Shown here: piece by piece, positions 7,088 to 15,943 of the stretch
Layout: every line of letters starts with the position of its first letter
Numbering within the stretch: the stretch's first letter is position 1
Assembly: GCA_903917735.1 (NCBI GenBank)
Contig: CAIXBR010000062.1
Location: forward strand, 1 to 40,173
Reading direction: 5' to 3'
Length of the DNA stretch: 40,173 nucleotides
Origin: an uncultured Elusimicrobia bacterium
Lineage (GTDB): Bacteria > Elusimicrobiota > Elusimicrobia > Elusimicrobiales > UBA9959
The notes under the pieces: model-generated
What the model saw: the letters and a program-made list of their open reading frames with translations, nothing else
The model's database searches: none
What the model was told of the DNA's origin: nothing
Program-made: the position numbers and the translations under genes

Positions 7088-7162
7088 TGTTTTACTATTC
7101 CCCTACCCAGCTATTATAATAAAAATATATGCCATGCGATAGTAAAGCGGTATTCAATATTT

Positions 7163-7213
7163 ATCATACCTCAACAGGTAAAATGATGCCATAACCTTTA
7201 AGTATTAGCGGGA
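7163..7213 (-). promoter_or_regulatory. Conserved upstream element, copy 2
   Basis: Read toward the gene at 7087, the core is GCTAATACTTAAAGGTTATG, followed by a small hairpin ACCT-GTTG-AGGT and then ATGATA. The copies at 411-460 and 10061-10110 align without gaps. This copy lies in the divergent region between the surface-protein operon and the response regulator operon, so it could control either or both. Confidence 0.55.
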
Positions 7214-7314
7214 ATAGTAGGGCATTTTTTAACATTTTTAAGCCCCCCCATACATGCCGCGTGTATAAGGTAAAAACGCTTACAGGTTATTCACATGTTT
7301 GCGCTAATAAATAT

Positions 7315-7320
7315 TATAAT
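7315..7320 (+). promoter_or_regulatory. -10 box of the response-regulator operon, near-leaderless
   Basis: A perfect TATAAT ends eight bases before the ATG at 7329. A weak TTCACA lies 19 bases upstream. A start point at about 7327 would leave almost no leader, and no ribosome binding site is visible. Confidence 0.4.
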
Positions 7321-7328
7321 CAAATGAT

Positions 7329-8015
7329 ATGAAAGAGCGGGTGCTAATAGTGGACGATGACCCTGAACTCCTGATCATCCTTAAACGTTATCTTGAGAAC
7401 CACGGGTTCGAAGCCGTACTGGCCGCCGACGGCGTGAAGGGGCTGGCCGCGGCAGCCTCCGCCAAACCCGACATCATTATTGCCGACGTGGACATGCCTA
7501 ACATGGACGGGTTCACCTTTTGCCTCAGGATAAAGGAATCCAAAACCCTGGGCGCCACGCCGCTGATAATAATGTCCGGCAAGAAGATCTCCGAGGGCGA
7601 CATGGTCTCCGGCTACAACTTCGGCGCGGACGACTATGTAACCAAGCCTTTTTCCTATCCCCTGCTGCTGGCGAAAATAAAAGCGGTGATGCGCCGCACG
7701 GCGGCGCGCGCAAAAACGCCCGCCGCACTAAAAAAAGGCCCCTTGGAGATCAGCCTCGAAGGGCGCACGGCCAAGCTCGACGGGAAGTTCCTGAAGCTCA
7801 CCTCCAAGGAATTCGACCTGCTCACAGCCCTGGTCTCCAATCCCGGGCGGGTGCTCAGCCTGACCAGCCTGCTCGAGGCCATATGGGGCTACAATACCGC
7901 CGACTACAATAACCCGCACACCATCGAAGTGCATATCTCCAACCTGCGGAAAAAAACCGGGGATTTCTCAAAACGCATAATAGTGGTTCCCGGGCACGGC
8001 TATAAGTTCGAATAG
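7329..8015 (+). CDS. OmpR/PhoB-type response regulator
   Basis: This 228-residue protein has an N-terminal receiver with the acidic cluster DDD (residues 9-11), the phosphate acceptor Asp53 in IADVDMP, and the conserved Lys in DDYVTKPF (near 106). The C-terminal 100 residues form a winged-helix effector: LTSKEFDLL, then the recognition region HTIEVHISNLRKK, ending in the wing VPGHGYKF. This is the usual length and order for the OmpR family. It is the first gene of a plus-strand operon, 6 bases before a kinase gene, and is divergent from the WxL-like operon. It is the natural candidate to bind the ~50-bp element repeated upstream of the WxL-like genes, though this is inference. Confidence 0.93.
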   Translation: MKERVLIVDDDPELLIILKRYLENHGFEAVLAADGVKGLAAAASAKPDIIIADVDMPNMDGFTFCLRIKESKTLGATPLIIMSGKKISEGDMVSGYNFGADDYVTKPFSYPLLLAKIKAVMRRTAARAKTPAALKKGPLEISLEGRTAKLDGKFLKLTSKEFDLLTALVSNPGRVLSLTSLLEAIWGYNTADYNNPHTIEVHISNLRKKTGDFSKRIIVVPGHGYKFE

Positions 8016-8021
8016 TACACT

Positions 8022-9578
8022 ATGAACCATAAAGCGAACATACTGATAGTGGATGACGAAGCGCAGATACCAGAAATGTTCTCACTGGCGCTGTCGGAGC
8101 TGGGGTATAAAGTCTCCATCGCCTTCAACGGCGAGGATGGCCTGCAGAAAGTAAGCGGCGAGAAATTCGACCTTGTGATACTGGACATCATGATGCCCGG
8201 TATGGACGGGATCGCGACCCTGGGCGAAATAAAGAAACTCGACCCTGAAGTGGAAGTGATAATGACGACCGGCCACGGGTCAATGGGCACGGCCATCCAA
8301 AGCATGCGAAAGGGCGCGTTCGATTACCTGCATAAACCTTTCAAGATAAAAGAACTGCTCGCGGTGGTGGAGAAAGCCCTGGAAAAGCGTAAATTCAACG
8401 ATATTACAAAAGCCATTTTTTCAACGATAAAATCGGAAGAACTGCTGCGGATAATAATAGATTCCGCCGTACGGATACTGAAGGCCGACGAAGCCCTGCT
8501 GGTCTTGATGGATACGGCCGGAAAGCCTTATGTGGCTGTCTCTGAAGGGCTGAGCGGCGAACCGCAGAAAATATCGCGCCTGGAGGCTTGCAGCAGGATA
8601 CTCCCCAGGCTATCCGACGACAAGGGCACTTCCGTAGTTCTGATAGAGGACCCTCATAATGACGCGCTGTTCAAGGATATTGAGCATATCGACGAAGTGA
8701 AATTCGCGATTATGCTCCCGCTGATAGAGAATAACAAGCTGCTCGGAATTATAAACATAAACCGCATGCAGCTGGACGAATACTTCAACGAAAACGATAT
8801 GCAGCGGGCGAAGATCTTCGCCTCGCTCGTCAACCTGTCTTTAAGGAACGCGAACTTATACAAACAGCTCCAGGAAACCCAGTCGCAGCTCATCCAGGCG
8901 GAGAAGATGTCCGCCCTGGGCCAGCTGGCCGGAGGGCTGGCGCACGAGATAAACAACCCCCTTTCGGGGATTCTCGGCCTGGCCCAGCTGGTGCTGGAAA
9001 AAGCGGACACTGGCACGCAAAGCTTTCAGGACCTTAAAGACATTGAAAAAGCGGTCTTCCGCTGTAAAAAGATCATTGCGTCCCTTTTATCGTTCGCCAG
9101 GCAGGAAAAGATCAGGATGGAGCCTGTCAATATCAATGATGTAATAGAGGAGACTCTTGTCCTGTACGCCAAACAGCTGGAGTTGAAACATATAGCCATA
9201 GTTACGAACTTCGGCCCGGAGCTCCCCCCGGTCAACGCCGATTTCCAGCAGCTCATGCAGGTGTTCTTAAACCTGTTCACCAACGCGCACGACGCCATGC
9301 CTAACGGCGGAACCATCACTATAAAAACGCAGCTGGCCGCTCCGGACCCGGACAAAAAAGAGCAGCTGATAGTTTCGCTGGCGGATACGGGCTCGGGGAT
9401 ACCGCAGGAAATACTGGGCAGGGTATTCGACCCCTTTTTTACCACCAAGCCCGCCGGGAAAGGCACAGGCCTGGGTCTATCGGTCTGCCTCGGCATCATG
9501 AACAGGCATAACGGAGCGATCCTTGCCCGCAGCGAGCCCGGAAAAGGGTCCGTTTTCACGCTCTATCTGCCGGTTTAA
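8022..9578 (+). CDS. Soluble hybrid sensor kinase: REC-GAF-HisKA-HATPase
   Basis: This 518-residue protein begins with a receiver domain (acceptor Asp55 in LVILDIMMPG). A GAF-like sensor domain follows at roughly 135-280 (SEELLRIIIDSAVRIL through LLGIININR). A short coiled linker leads to the dimerisation/phosphoacceptor domain with His308 in GLAHEINNPLSG, and then an ATPase domain with the N box NLFTNAHDAM and G boxes DTGSGIP and GKGTGLGLS. There is no membrane segment, so it senses a cytoplasmic signal or is driven through its own receiver. The gene lies 6 bases after the OmpR-type regulator and 2 bases before a lone receiver gene, suggesting a phosphorelay among the three. Confidence 0.92.
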   Translation: MNHKANILIVDDEAQIPEMFSLALSELGYKVSIAFNGEDGLQKVSGEKFDLVILDIMMPGMDGIATLGEIKKLDPEVEVIMTTGHGSMGTAIQSMRKGAFDYLHKPFKIKELLAVVEKALEKRKFNDITKAIFSTIKSEELLRIIIDSAVRILKADEALLVLMDTAGKPYVAVSEGLSGEPQKISRLEACSRILPRLSDDKGTSVVLIEDPHNDALFKDIEHIDEVKFAIMLPLIENNKLLGIININRMQLDEYFNENDMQRAKIFASLVNLSLRNANLYKQLQETQSQLIQAEKMSALGQLAGGLAHEINNPLSGILGLAQLVLEKADTGTQSFQDLKDIEKAVFRCKKIIASLLSFARQEKIRMEPVNINDVIEETLVLYAKQLELKHIAIVTNFGPELPPVNADFQQLMQVFLNLFTNAHDAMPNGGTITIKTQLAAPDPDKKEQLIVSLADTGSGIPQEILGRVFDPFFTTKPAGKGTGLGLSVCLGIMNRHNGAILARSEPGKGSVFTLYLPV

Positions 9579-9580
9579 CC

Positions 9581-9946
9581 ATGGCAAAAAGAATCCTTGT
9601 GGTTGACGACGATGAACTTGTAAGGAACTATGTCACCCGGGCGCTATTGAGCCGCGGCTACGACGTCACGGCGGCCGCGGACGGCTTTTCCGCTGTGGCG
9701 ATCATAGAAAAAGAAGAATTTGACCTGGTGATCTGCGACCTGAAAATGCCGGACATGCGGGGCGAAGAAGTAATAAGGAATCTTAAGACCAGCCGGCCCC
9801 TGACCAGCGTTATAGTGATAACCGGCTCCGTCTCCGATATTTCAAATCCCATTCATCCGATAATCACCGTGGAGGGCTTTCTTATTAAGCCCTTCGGGAT
9901 AAACGAGATCAGGGAGATGGTGGAAAAGATTTTAAAGGTTAAATAA
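9581..9946 (+). CDS. Stand-alone receiver (CheY-like) protein
   Basis: This 121-residue protein is a single receiver domain with DDD at residues 9-11, acceptor Asp53 in VICDLKMPD, the Thr in ITGS and the Lys in LIKPFG. It has no output domain. It lies 2 bases after the hybrid kinase gene and is the last gene of the operon. Lone receivers of this kind serve as phosphate shuttles or sinks in relays, or act by protein contact. Here the partner is presumably the kinase just upstream. The stretch GSVSDISNPIHPIITVEGFL before the Lys is longer and more polar than in CheY itself. Confidence 0.9.
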   Translation: MAKRILVVDDDELVRNYVTRALLSRGYDVTAAADGFSAVAIIEKEEFDLVICDLKMPDMRGEEVIRNLKTSRPLTSVIVITGSVSDISNPIHPIITVEGFLIKPFGINEIREMVEKILKVK

Positions 9947-10305
9947 GAGGGTTTTTAGATCATCCCGCATTCATCCATTATCTTTTTTCCCGCGTTTGTT
10001 ACGGCTTTCATGCAGTTCACTTCTTTACCCCTTCAAACGGCGGCAAACCGGCTGACATGTTTCGCTAATCCTTAAGGGTTATGCCATAAATTCGCCTGGC
10101 AAGGTACTATCCTCTCCATCCTAACATCCGTGTGAACACCCTCAAATAGTCACCGTCCGACGTTAAACTAGCGTCCACAACACGCCATTTAAGGCCCCAA
10201 ACGGCTGCCGCATTCCGCTGAAAATCTTGATAAAAACTTGAACGCCGCATGAGATATTCCAGAACTCATGACGGTACACTATTTCAGGTCGAAAGGTACA
10301 CTGCC
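9947..10305. other. Intergenic region upstream of the third WxL-like gene
   Basis: No gene is visible. It holds the third copy of the shared element (10061-10110), a T-rich stretch at 9991-9999 without a hairpin, and an AAAGG about nine bases before the ATG at 10306. No convincing -35/-10 pair was found near the start. Confidence 0.5.
10061..10110 (+). promoter_or_regulatory. Conserved upstream element, copy 3
   Basis: The core is CGCTAATCCTTAAGGGTTAT, followed by GCCTGGCAAGGTACTAT. It aligns without gaps with copies 1 and 2 and has the same orientation relative to its gene. It lies about 200 bases upstream of the ATG at 10306, further than the other two. The short hairpin part (CCT-GGCA-AGG) is kept although its bases differ from copy 2. 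Confidence 0.5.
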
Positions 10306-10902
10306 ATGAAAAGAATAAATTTTAAAATCACCTCAACCAGCGGCTTCGCAATACTCATGGCGGCGGCAGTACTGTGCTGGCCGGCGGCGCAGGTGTGGGC
10401 GCGCACCACCGCAACGGTGCAGGTAAGTGGAAGGGTCGCCCCGGTGTTTGGTATGGGCAGTACGGGCTGCGAAGGAACTGACTGTTCTTTAACCGTCGCC
10501 GCGGTATCTCATGTTAATGGCTCTATGGCTGCGGGGACCGGGGCGCAGGACACCGTGGCAATAGTGGGCAATGTGGCGGCTTCCTGGCATATAATGATCG
10601 CGGCTACCGACAACACCGGCTCCGGAGCGCATCTGCTGGCCAAATGCGCGCCGAAGAGCGGCGTAGCCACGAATATCGGCGCTTGCACGGGGGCTTTTGC
10701 GGGCGACAGCCCTGTAGAGGTAACAAACACCGCCGCGCTCCTGTACGGCTACACCGCCCCAAGTGAATCGCCCTCGGTAACTAACGGCGGCGGCGATAAA
10801 GCCACTGTCACGTATACCGCCTATGAACAGCAAGTAAAACACCCGGCTCCGGCCGATACCCCCGCCTGGACCGTCACCTACATCTTAGTCCCAACCCCCT
10901 AA
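10306..10902 (+). CDS. Exported small beta protein, WxL-like (solo paralogue)
   Basis: I use the ATG at 10306 because an AAAGG precedes it and a signal peptide follows directly (GFAILMAAAVLCWPAAQVWA); an in-frame upstream ATG would add an unrelated 19-residue leader. The product is 198 residues. The mature domain opens TATVQVSGRVAPVFG and has a C-E-G-T-D-C pair like the C-P-G-G-N-C of the paralogue at 6488-7087. It contains SWHIMIAAT at the position of the inner WxL, and ends PAWTVTYILVPTP. The signal peptide is more alike between the paralogues than the mature parts. It has no DUF916-like partner next to it and may use the one at 5162. The role is unknown, probably surface display. Confidence 0.6.
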   Translation: MKRINFKITSTSGFAILMAAAVLCWPAAQVWARTTATVQVSGRVAPVFGMGSTGCEGTDCSLTVAAVSHVNGSMAAGTGAQDTVAIVGNVAASWHIMIAATDNTGSGAHLLAKCAPKSGVATNIGACTGAFAGDSPVEVTNTAALLYGYTAPSESPSVTNGGGDKATVTYTAYEQQVKHPAPADTPAWTVTYILVPTP

Positions 10903-11064
10903 ACATAAGCAGGCCCCAGCCCGCATGAACTCAATGGGTGTCATGGTAAGCAGTTCCGATCTCCCCTCCCTTGTATCGGTACGGTAGATGACCAAATTGA
11001 TTTTGCTCATTTATTTTCTTGTTTGCGGCGGAGAAACTTATCCAAATTCTGTGCGGCAGAGTCT

Positions 11065-11092
11065 TTGACCCTGAGCCGGCGCGCACTATATC
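11065..11092 (+). promoter_or_regulatory. Possible promoter for the gene at 11219
   Basis: TTGACC (11065-11070) and TATATC (11087-11092) are 16 bases apart, leaving a leader of about 120 bases. The strength is moderate; other AT-rich boxes nearby (TATACT at about 11131) are possible. Confidence 0.3.
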
Positions 11093-11218
11093 TATGTGAG
11101 AATTGTGATACAATGGTGTCATCTGGGCTTGTATACTAGCAGGTCTGTGCGCTTCAGTGCGCCGGCCATGCAGGGTCGGGCCGGCACAAACCACGCTTAC
11201 CATTCGGAGCTACGCATC

Positions 11219-12328
11219 ATGAGAACGCTGAATAAAGTATCTATGCCTGTCGAGACCAAGGTCACCTTTGCGGAGTCTATCCCTCTCCAATTGCGGGGCC
11301 TGAACCTGGAGAGCCACTCAAACAGGAAGATCAACGTTTTTTACCGATTCCTGTTCGTTCTTGTGATCATAATCCTCTCCACGGCATGGAGTCAGGCGGG
11401 ATCTGCGTCAGCACCACCTGGTACGCCGTCCACCGCAATCGGTGAGCATCCGCCGAAGTTAGCGCCGGATCTGGGCGGCCCTTACTTCATCGGCGGAGCG
11501 AAGGTCCCCCAAGCATTGGACCCCTTTGTCGCATTCGATAAATTCGTAGAGTTCATCAACTTCCGGAACGCTGGTTGGGACTCTTCTGAGGTAGCCAACC
11601 TCGATGGCGCCTTGTTCAGCGGATCAGTGCGCTCGAATCGCGGCAGCGGCGCCCCGGCAGCCGATCATTATCAGCGCTACAACTACGTAGTGCAAAAGGT
11701 ACACGGAAGGCTGGAAATTCTTGTGGCGATCTGGTCGCTCCGGGGAAACCCGACTTCTAACACCATCTGCGGACTGCCCGGGGCAGCGCCGTACCCCGGC
11801 ATGTCGGTCGCCGATGGCCAGATGGTGAATTTCTACCCGGAAAAGTCCCTCGTTACGCCTCTGGGCATCGAGTTGAATCCGATTCCGGTAGAGGATCGGA
11901 AGTGCGTGAACGTGACCCCAACTAGCCATTACATCAACGGAGCGCCGGGCTCAAAGTCCAACGGGGTGCTGGATGCGCACAGCAAGCACTTCATGCTGGC
12001 GGAGGGCGAGAAAATCAGGCTGGCCGACTTTCCAGCCGTAGCAGCTGCATCGGAGGGCGCGAAACTTACATGGAGAGACACAGCGGGAGAATCCTGGATC
12101 CGGCAGAGCGTAGAATACGCCGGCGAGATTGTCGTTGATGTTCAGAATTGCACCTATCTGATCAACCAGGGGAGCGGCACATACGAGCCAGATGCGAAAT
12201 TCCTGCCGGCGGTGGCTCAACTCTTCGCGGAGCGCGTCGGCGCTGCTCCAACTTATGTGTGGAATGACCGAACGAACACACTGTTGCCGACGGGGTTGAT
12301 CTCCAAGTCCGCCCTTCAATGCAAGTGA
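11219..12328 (+). CDS. Exported protein of unknown function
   Basis: I choose the ATG at 11219 because GGAG lies about eight bases upstream; the open frame extends further but without such a site. The product is 369 residues. A polar N-terminus of about 40 residues precedes one hydrophobic segment (FLFVLVIIILSTAW) and then a mature part starting QAGSASAPPG. This is either a long signal region or a signal anchor. The mature part has three cysteines that might pair (in TICGLPG, RKCVNV and VQNCTYL), a W-R-D motif and no repeats. I recognise no family. It stands alone between a WxL-like gene and convergent porV-like genes, and its base and amino-acid style differ somewhat from its neighbours, which could reflect transfer. 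Confidence 0.55.
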   Translation: MRTLNKVSMPVETKVTFAESIPLQLRGLNLESHSNRKINVFYRFLFVLVIIILSTAWSQAGSASAPPGTPSTAIGEHPPKLAPDLGGPYFIGGAKVPQALDPFVAFDKFVEFINFRNAGWDSSEVANLDGALFSGSVRSNRGSGAPAADHYQRYNYVVQKVHGRLEILVAIWSLRGNPTSNTICGLPGAAPYPGMSVADGQMVNFYPEKSLVTPLGIELNPIPVEDRKCVNVTPTSHYINGAPGSKSNGVLDAHSKHFMLAEGEKIRLADFPAVAAASEGAKLTWRDTAGESWIRQSVEYAGEIVVDVQNCTYLINQGSGTYEPDAKFLPAVAQLFAERVGAAPTYVWNDRTNTLLPTGLISKSALQCK

Positions 12329-12380
12329 AACGCCTCAGTCTGTCAGCGCAAGAGTAGGACTGGGGATTACGGTATGGCTT

Positions 12381-13337
12381 TTAGCCGCCGAATTTAAAGC
12401 TAAATGAGATCCTGTGCGCGCTGCCGAGCGACCCGAAAGGGGCAAAAGCGTAATCCAGCGCCAGATCATGGCACATGAGCCCAAGACCCGCCGACACGCC
12501 TGTCAACCCGTCAATCTCGCCCATTGTTCTGCTGTTATAGCCGAAGCGCGCGGCAAAAGAAACCGCCGAATATCGTAACAAGTATTCCGCGCCCGCGGCG
12601 GCATAAAGTCTGTTGTCCCTGGGCGAATTTAGATCAAGACCGAGGATAAAATTGTCCGAAACAGAAAATGCGCCGCCCATTTTCAGATTTAAAGGCAGCG
12701 GATCGGATTGTTGTCCGTATTTTAACCTGCCGCCCGCGTTCTGAACAACGACCGCCAGCCGCAGTTTATTATTAATGAATCCCGGGCTTAAAATGCCGGC
12801 GTCGGCGGTTAGGGCTGTGGCGGTCTCCGCAAGCCGGGCTTTGATATACTTGGCGGCTGCGCCTATTCCAAAACCGCCTATCTTCCGGCTATAGGCCAAG
12901 GCTGCGGCAAGCTGCACTGGGTTCATATCAGAACCTGTCTCAAAACCACCACTATCCGTTTCGGGTATGCTCCCGGCTGATAAATACTGGATACCCAGGC
13001 CGATAGTCCCGGCTTCTTTAAAGGCTTGAGCGTAACCTAAATATTCGTAATTCAACGCGCCGAACAGCTCCGCGTGCGTAAAAGTACCGGAAATCCCGTT
13101 AAGCCCGCTTAACGCACCCGGATTCCAGTAAACGGCGTCCGCGCCGGCACAGACCGCCGAATACGCTTCACCCATACCCGCGGCCCTGGCGCCCGCGCCC
13201 AATTTTAAAAATTGCGCGGCGGAGGTCCCTTTGTCGGCGCTTCCGAACCCGGCAAAAGAAAGCTGAGCCAGGCAGAGCAAGGCAAAGGCCGCAGGGAAAA
13301 GCAGGGCGCAATGATCAAGGGGTTTACGCTTCTTCAT
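12381..13337 (-). CDS. PorV/PorQ-type outer-membrane barrel protein
   Basis: This 318-residue protein has a signal peptide (hydrophobic core to LSFAGFG) and then the family signature GTSAAQFLKLGAGARAAGMG followed by VYWNPGAL. The remainder alternates polar and apolar residues as expected for beta strands and ends in a strand closing with RISFSFKFGG. It fits the PorV/PorQ (UPF0164-related) group of small outer-membrane barrels. In Bacteroidetes, PorV shuttles type IX secretion cargo that bears a C-terminal sorting domain. Its start overlaps by 4 bp (ATGA) the end of the cysteine peptidase gene, whose product ends in a FlgD-like sandwich. I infer it is a partner of that secreted protein. No other type IX components are visible here. 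Confidence 0.8.
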   Translation of the reverse strand: MKKRKPLDHCALLFPAAFALLCLAQLSFAGFGSADKGTSAAQFLKLGAGARAAGMGEAYSAVCAGADAVYWNPGALSGLNGISGTFTHAELFGALNYEYLGYAQAFKEAGTIGLGIQYLSAGSIPETDSGGFETGSDMNPVQLAAALAYSRKIGGFGIGAAAKYIKARLAETATALTADAGILSPGFINNKLRLAVVVQNAGGRLKYGQQSDPLPLNLKMGGAFSVSDNFILGLDLNSPRDNRLYAAAGAEYLLRYSAVSFAARFGYNSRTMGEIDGLTGVSAGLGLMCHDLALDYAFAPFGSLGSAHRISFSFKFGG

Positions 13338-15907
13338 TTTTCCACGACCAGTTTCATGATCTTCTTTTCACCTTTCCACTCCAACAAAGCCAGATAGATG
13401 TCGCTCGCTACCAGCCGGCCCGATTTGTTCTTCCCGTCCCAGACGGCCATGCCGGCCGCGTCCGCGGCCGTTTCATACAGCAATTCGCCGAGATAGGTGT
13501 AAATTTTCACGCCCGTGCCGGAAGGCAGATGCCTGAACGTGAACCTGGTCCCCGGGTTCAGGACCGGTCTTAAGGGATTGGGCCCTACGGTTATTCCCGA
13601 GCTGGCGAGCGCCGCGGGCGAGTGCATAAGCTGGAACAGGGAAAAATGGCCCGCTTTCGCCGTTACCGTTTTGGCGCTCTTGTCCCTGGTCGAAAATAGC
13701 GGCACCCAGACGGAGCGAAGGGCGTTATAATTCGCTATAACCAACGTGTCTTCATCGGCGCCGGCAAGACTCACGCCATTGTAATCGGCTGTAACGGTCA
13801 CCTCTTTTAAGGGTTGGAGTATTTGCGCCGCGGGGTTTCGCGCGGAGATGTCCACTACAACCCCGTCAATAAAACCTTCAAGCCCGCCGCTGTCCGGCGG
13901 CACTATGGCGGGCTTTTGTATAAGAACGGTAGCAGTGTCGTAGAAAGTGTCCGGCAGGACGTCCAGCGAGATATGATCGTAAACAAGCGTATAGGAGTCA
14001 CTGGACAGGATAACCGCCACTGTGTTGGGAATGAACGTGGAGATAATGGAATCGTACGCCGTGGGCGAACCATCGTAGTTAAGCGCTCTAACCCTCGCAT
14101 AGACCGTTGTTTCCTGTGTCAGGCCGGTCAGCACGGCGCTGGTCAGGTTAACGGTCAGCGAAGTAGTTGAACCGCCAGCGGTCCAGTATTCCGCTTCAAA
14201 AGATGTTCCCGCCGGATCGCCGTTGCCCGACCACTGCACTACGGCGGAACTGCGCCAGACCTCAAGGAATTCGGAACCGGCCGGCAACGCGGCCAGCGTC
14301 ACGAACGCGGAGGGCTCGGCGGCGCAATAACCAAGCGCCTGGACACGCGAGTAATAGGTGGTGTTGGGTGATAAACCGGCAAATCCGGCGCTTAAATTAT
14401 AAGTTTGCGAGGAATCGATCACCGGTTTGAAACCAGGCGCAGTGGACAGTTCTACCTTGTACAGCGTACCGGCCGGATTGTATCCCGACACGGCGGTACC
14501 CGACGACCAATTCACCGTAACGCCGCCGGAGTAAACCCCGGTGTAGACGTCGCCCGCGGGCGCCGCCGGCATAACCGCCTGGTTGCAAAGCTGCACGTAA
14601 ACATCCCTTCCGTTCTGAGTGGCTTTGGGCGTATCGGTTGAAACTATTTCGCCCCCCCCAGCCTGCTGAACGCTCATAAAGGTTATCTGCCCGGTATCGG
14701 CATTGGATGCGGAATCGTTCACTTTAAGCCAGAACTTATTCTTGAAGTCGGGATTGTATGAGGACAGATCGACCACTATCTTCTGATCGATAGCATTGTT
14801 TCCACCCAGATTATGCAGCGCGTCGAACGACCAGTCCGGAGCGTTCTCGTCATTGCCGCCCATAAAAACCACGTCAAGGTCACCGCGCGCGGGATGCTGC
14901 AGGCCGAAAGTCCCGTATACGGAGGGCTGATAATTTATGCGGTCTACCATCGTCCAAGCTGTGCCGCTGGTCCGGTCCCGCATGTAATCGTAAGACATCC
15001 ACATAAAGCCCTTGGTCCCGATGTCCGTGTCGAGTATACCCCAGTCGGGGCCGAAAGAATTAACTATTTTGAACGCGCCGTATTTTGTTACGCCCGCCCC
15101 GTCCACGTAAGATTTGTTGTCGTCGTATCCTGTCACCGTCACAGCGTGTCCGCCGTCAATGTACCCCGCATCCTCATACAGAACTCCGTTGTTTATGCCT
15201 TCATAATCGTTCGGATAGTTATCATAAAAATTATCATAAATGATCATATTAATGACCGCAAGGTCGCCGTTGGCAAGCTGCTGTTTAAGCGCCGTTATGC
15301 CCGCGTCGGTGCGCAGATCTATTGTAGCCGTGCTTTGCGCCCTGTAGGCGATAGCGTTCTTCCAGACGGCCTGGGAGGGCCAGGCGAGATAATCCGTGCC
15401 GGTGTGCGGCATTTCCTGCCAGGTGGCTACGCCGTAGTCCGCTACCAGCTGTATCACCTCGGACGGGTAGCTCCCGTGATGCACGCCGCCGTAATTAGCA
15501 AGATCATAACAGAACGCGGGACTGAAGACATGTTCCGGATTTACGCTGTAATCAGGGTTGCCCCACCCGTGCTCCCTGGATTCCTGATAAGTTTTATAGT
15601 AATAACAGACTGCCCAAGCGACGCAATCCGACCCACCTTCCTGATCGCCCACTTTGGGAAGGTATTGCCAATTATTTACGGCGGACGGCAGACCGGGTGT
15701 GAGGCCGGGAGAAGCCTTGCTCCGGGCAAAAGCCGTGCTGTTCGGCTGAACGCTTTTTATCTTAACGACCTTTTTTTCCAGGTACTTTTCCTGCTCCGGG
15801 GTGGGAAGACGAATGCCGTTGATGAACGGGAACCGCGGCGGACCGGCAAAAGCGGCCGCCGCAAACAAGAAGACCGGCACCGCAAAAATCAAGATCCTCC
15901 TTTTCAT
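13334..15907 (-). CDS. Secreted papain-like (C1) cysteine peptidase with Fn3 and FlgD-like tail
   Basis: This 857-residue protein starts with a signal peptide (ILIFAVPVFLFAAAAFAG). The C1 peptidase domain spans about 80-300: oxyanion Gln89, nucleophile Cys95 in VGDQEGGSDCVAWAV, His254 in DGGHAVTVTGY and Asn283 in KIVNSFGPDWG. The Cys motif lacks the usual C-G-S-C-W; the catalytic Cys is preceded by S-D. A middle beta region and two fibronectin type III domains follow (about 450-630), then a further sandwich. The C-terminal 80 residues (GITVGPNPLRP through LLEWKGEKKIMKLVVEK) are a FlgD-like/type IX-like tail. The stop overlaps the PorV-type gene by 4 bp. It probably acts outside the cell or on its surface. 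Transcription may continue from the regulator gene 36 bases upstream. Confidence 0.85.
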   Translation of the reverse strand: MKRRILIFAVPVFLFAAAAFAGPPRFPFINGIRLPTPEQEKYLEKKVVKIKSVQPNSTAFARSKASPGLTPGLPSAVNNWQYLPKVGDQEGGSDCVAWAVCYYYKTYQESREHGWGNPDYSVNPEHVFSPAFCYDLANYGGVHHGSYPSEVIQLVADYGVATWQEMPHTGTDYLAWPSQAVWKNAIAYRAQSTATIDLRTDAGITALKQQLANGDLAVINMIIYDNFYDNYPNDYEGINNGVLYEDAGYIDGGHAVTVTGYDDNKSYVDGAGVTKYGAFKIVNSFGPDWGILDTDIGTKGFMWMSYDYMRDRTSGTAWTMVDRINYQPSVYGTFGLQHPARGDLDVVFMGGNDENAPDWSFDALHNLGGNNAIDQKIVVDLSSYNPDFKNKFWLKVNDSASNADTGQITFMSVQQAGGGEIVSTDTPKATQNGRDVYVQLCNQAVMPAAPAGDVYTGVYSGGVTVNWSSGTAVSGYNPAGTLYKVELSTAPGFKPVIDSSQTYNLSAGFAGLSPNTTYYSRVQALGYCAAEPSAFVTLAALPAGSEFLEVWRSSAVVQWSGNGDPAGTSFEAEYWTAGGSTTSLTVNLTSAVLTGLTQETTVYARVRALNYDGSPTAYDSIISTFIPNTVAVILSSDSYTLVYDHISLDVLPDTFYDTATVLIQKPAIVPPDSGGLEGFIDGVVVDISARNPAAQILQPLKEVTVTADYNGVSLAGADEDTLVIANYNALRSVWVPLFSTRDKSAKTVTAKAGHFSLFQLMHSPAALASSGITVGPNPLRPVLNPGTRFTFRHLPSGTGVKIYTYLGELLYETAADAAGMAVWDGKNKSGRLVASDIYLALLEWKGEKKIMKLVVEK

Positions 15908-15943
15908 GAGGTAATCGATGTTGATATTATGGACAGCATACTA

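Noticed and set aside
7163..7213. Shared element as a c-di-GMP (GEMM) riboswitch
   Set aside because: The conserved GEMM sequence blocks and paired stems are not present; only a four-base-pair hairpin is seen.
7163..7213. Shared element as a sigma-54 promoter
   Set aside because: TGGCAT appears in copy 2 only and no GC doublet lies at the required spacing; no sigma-54 activator domain occurs in the window.
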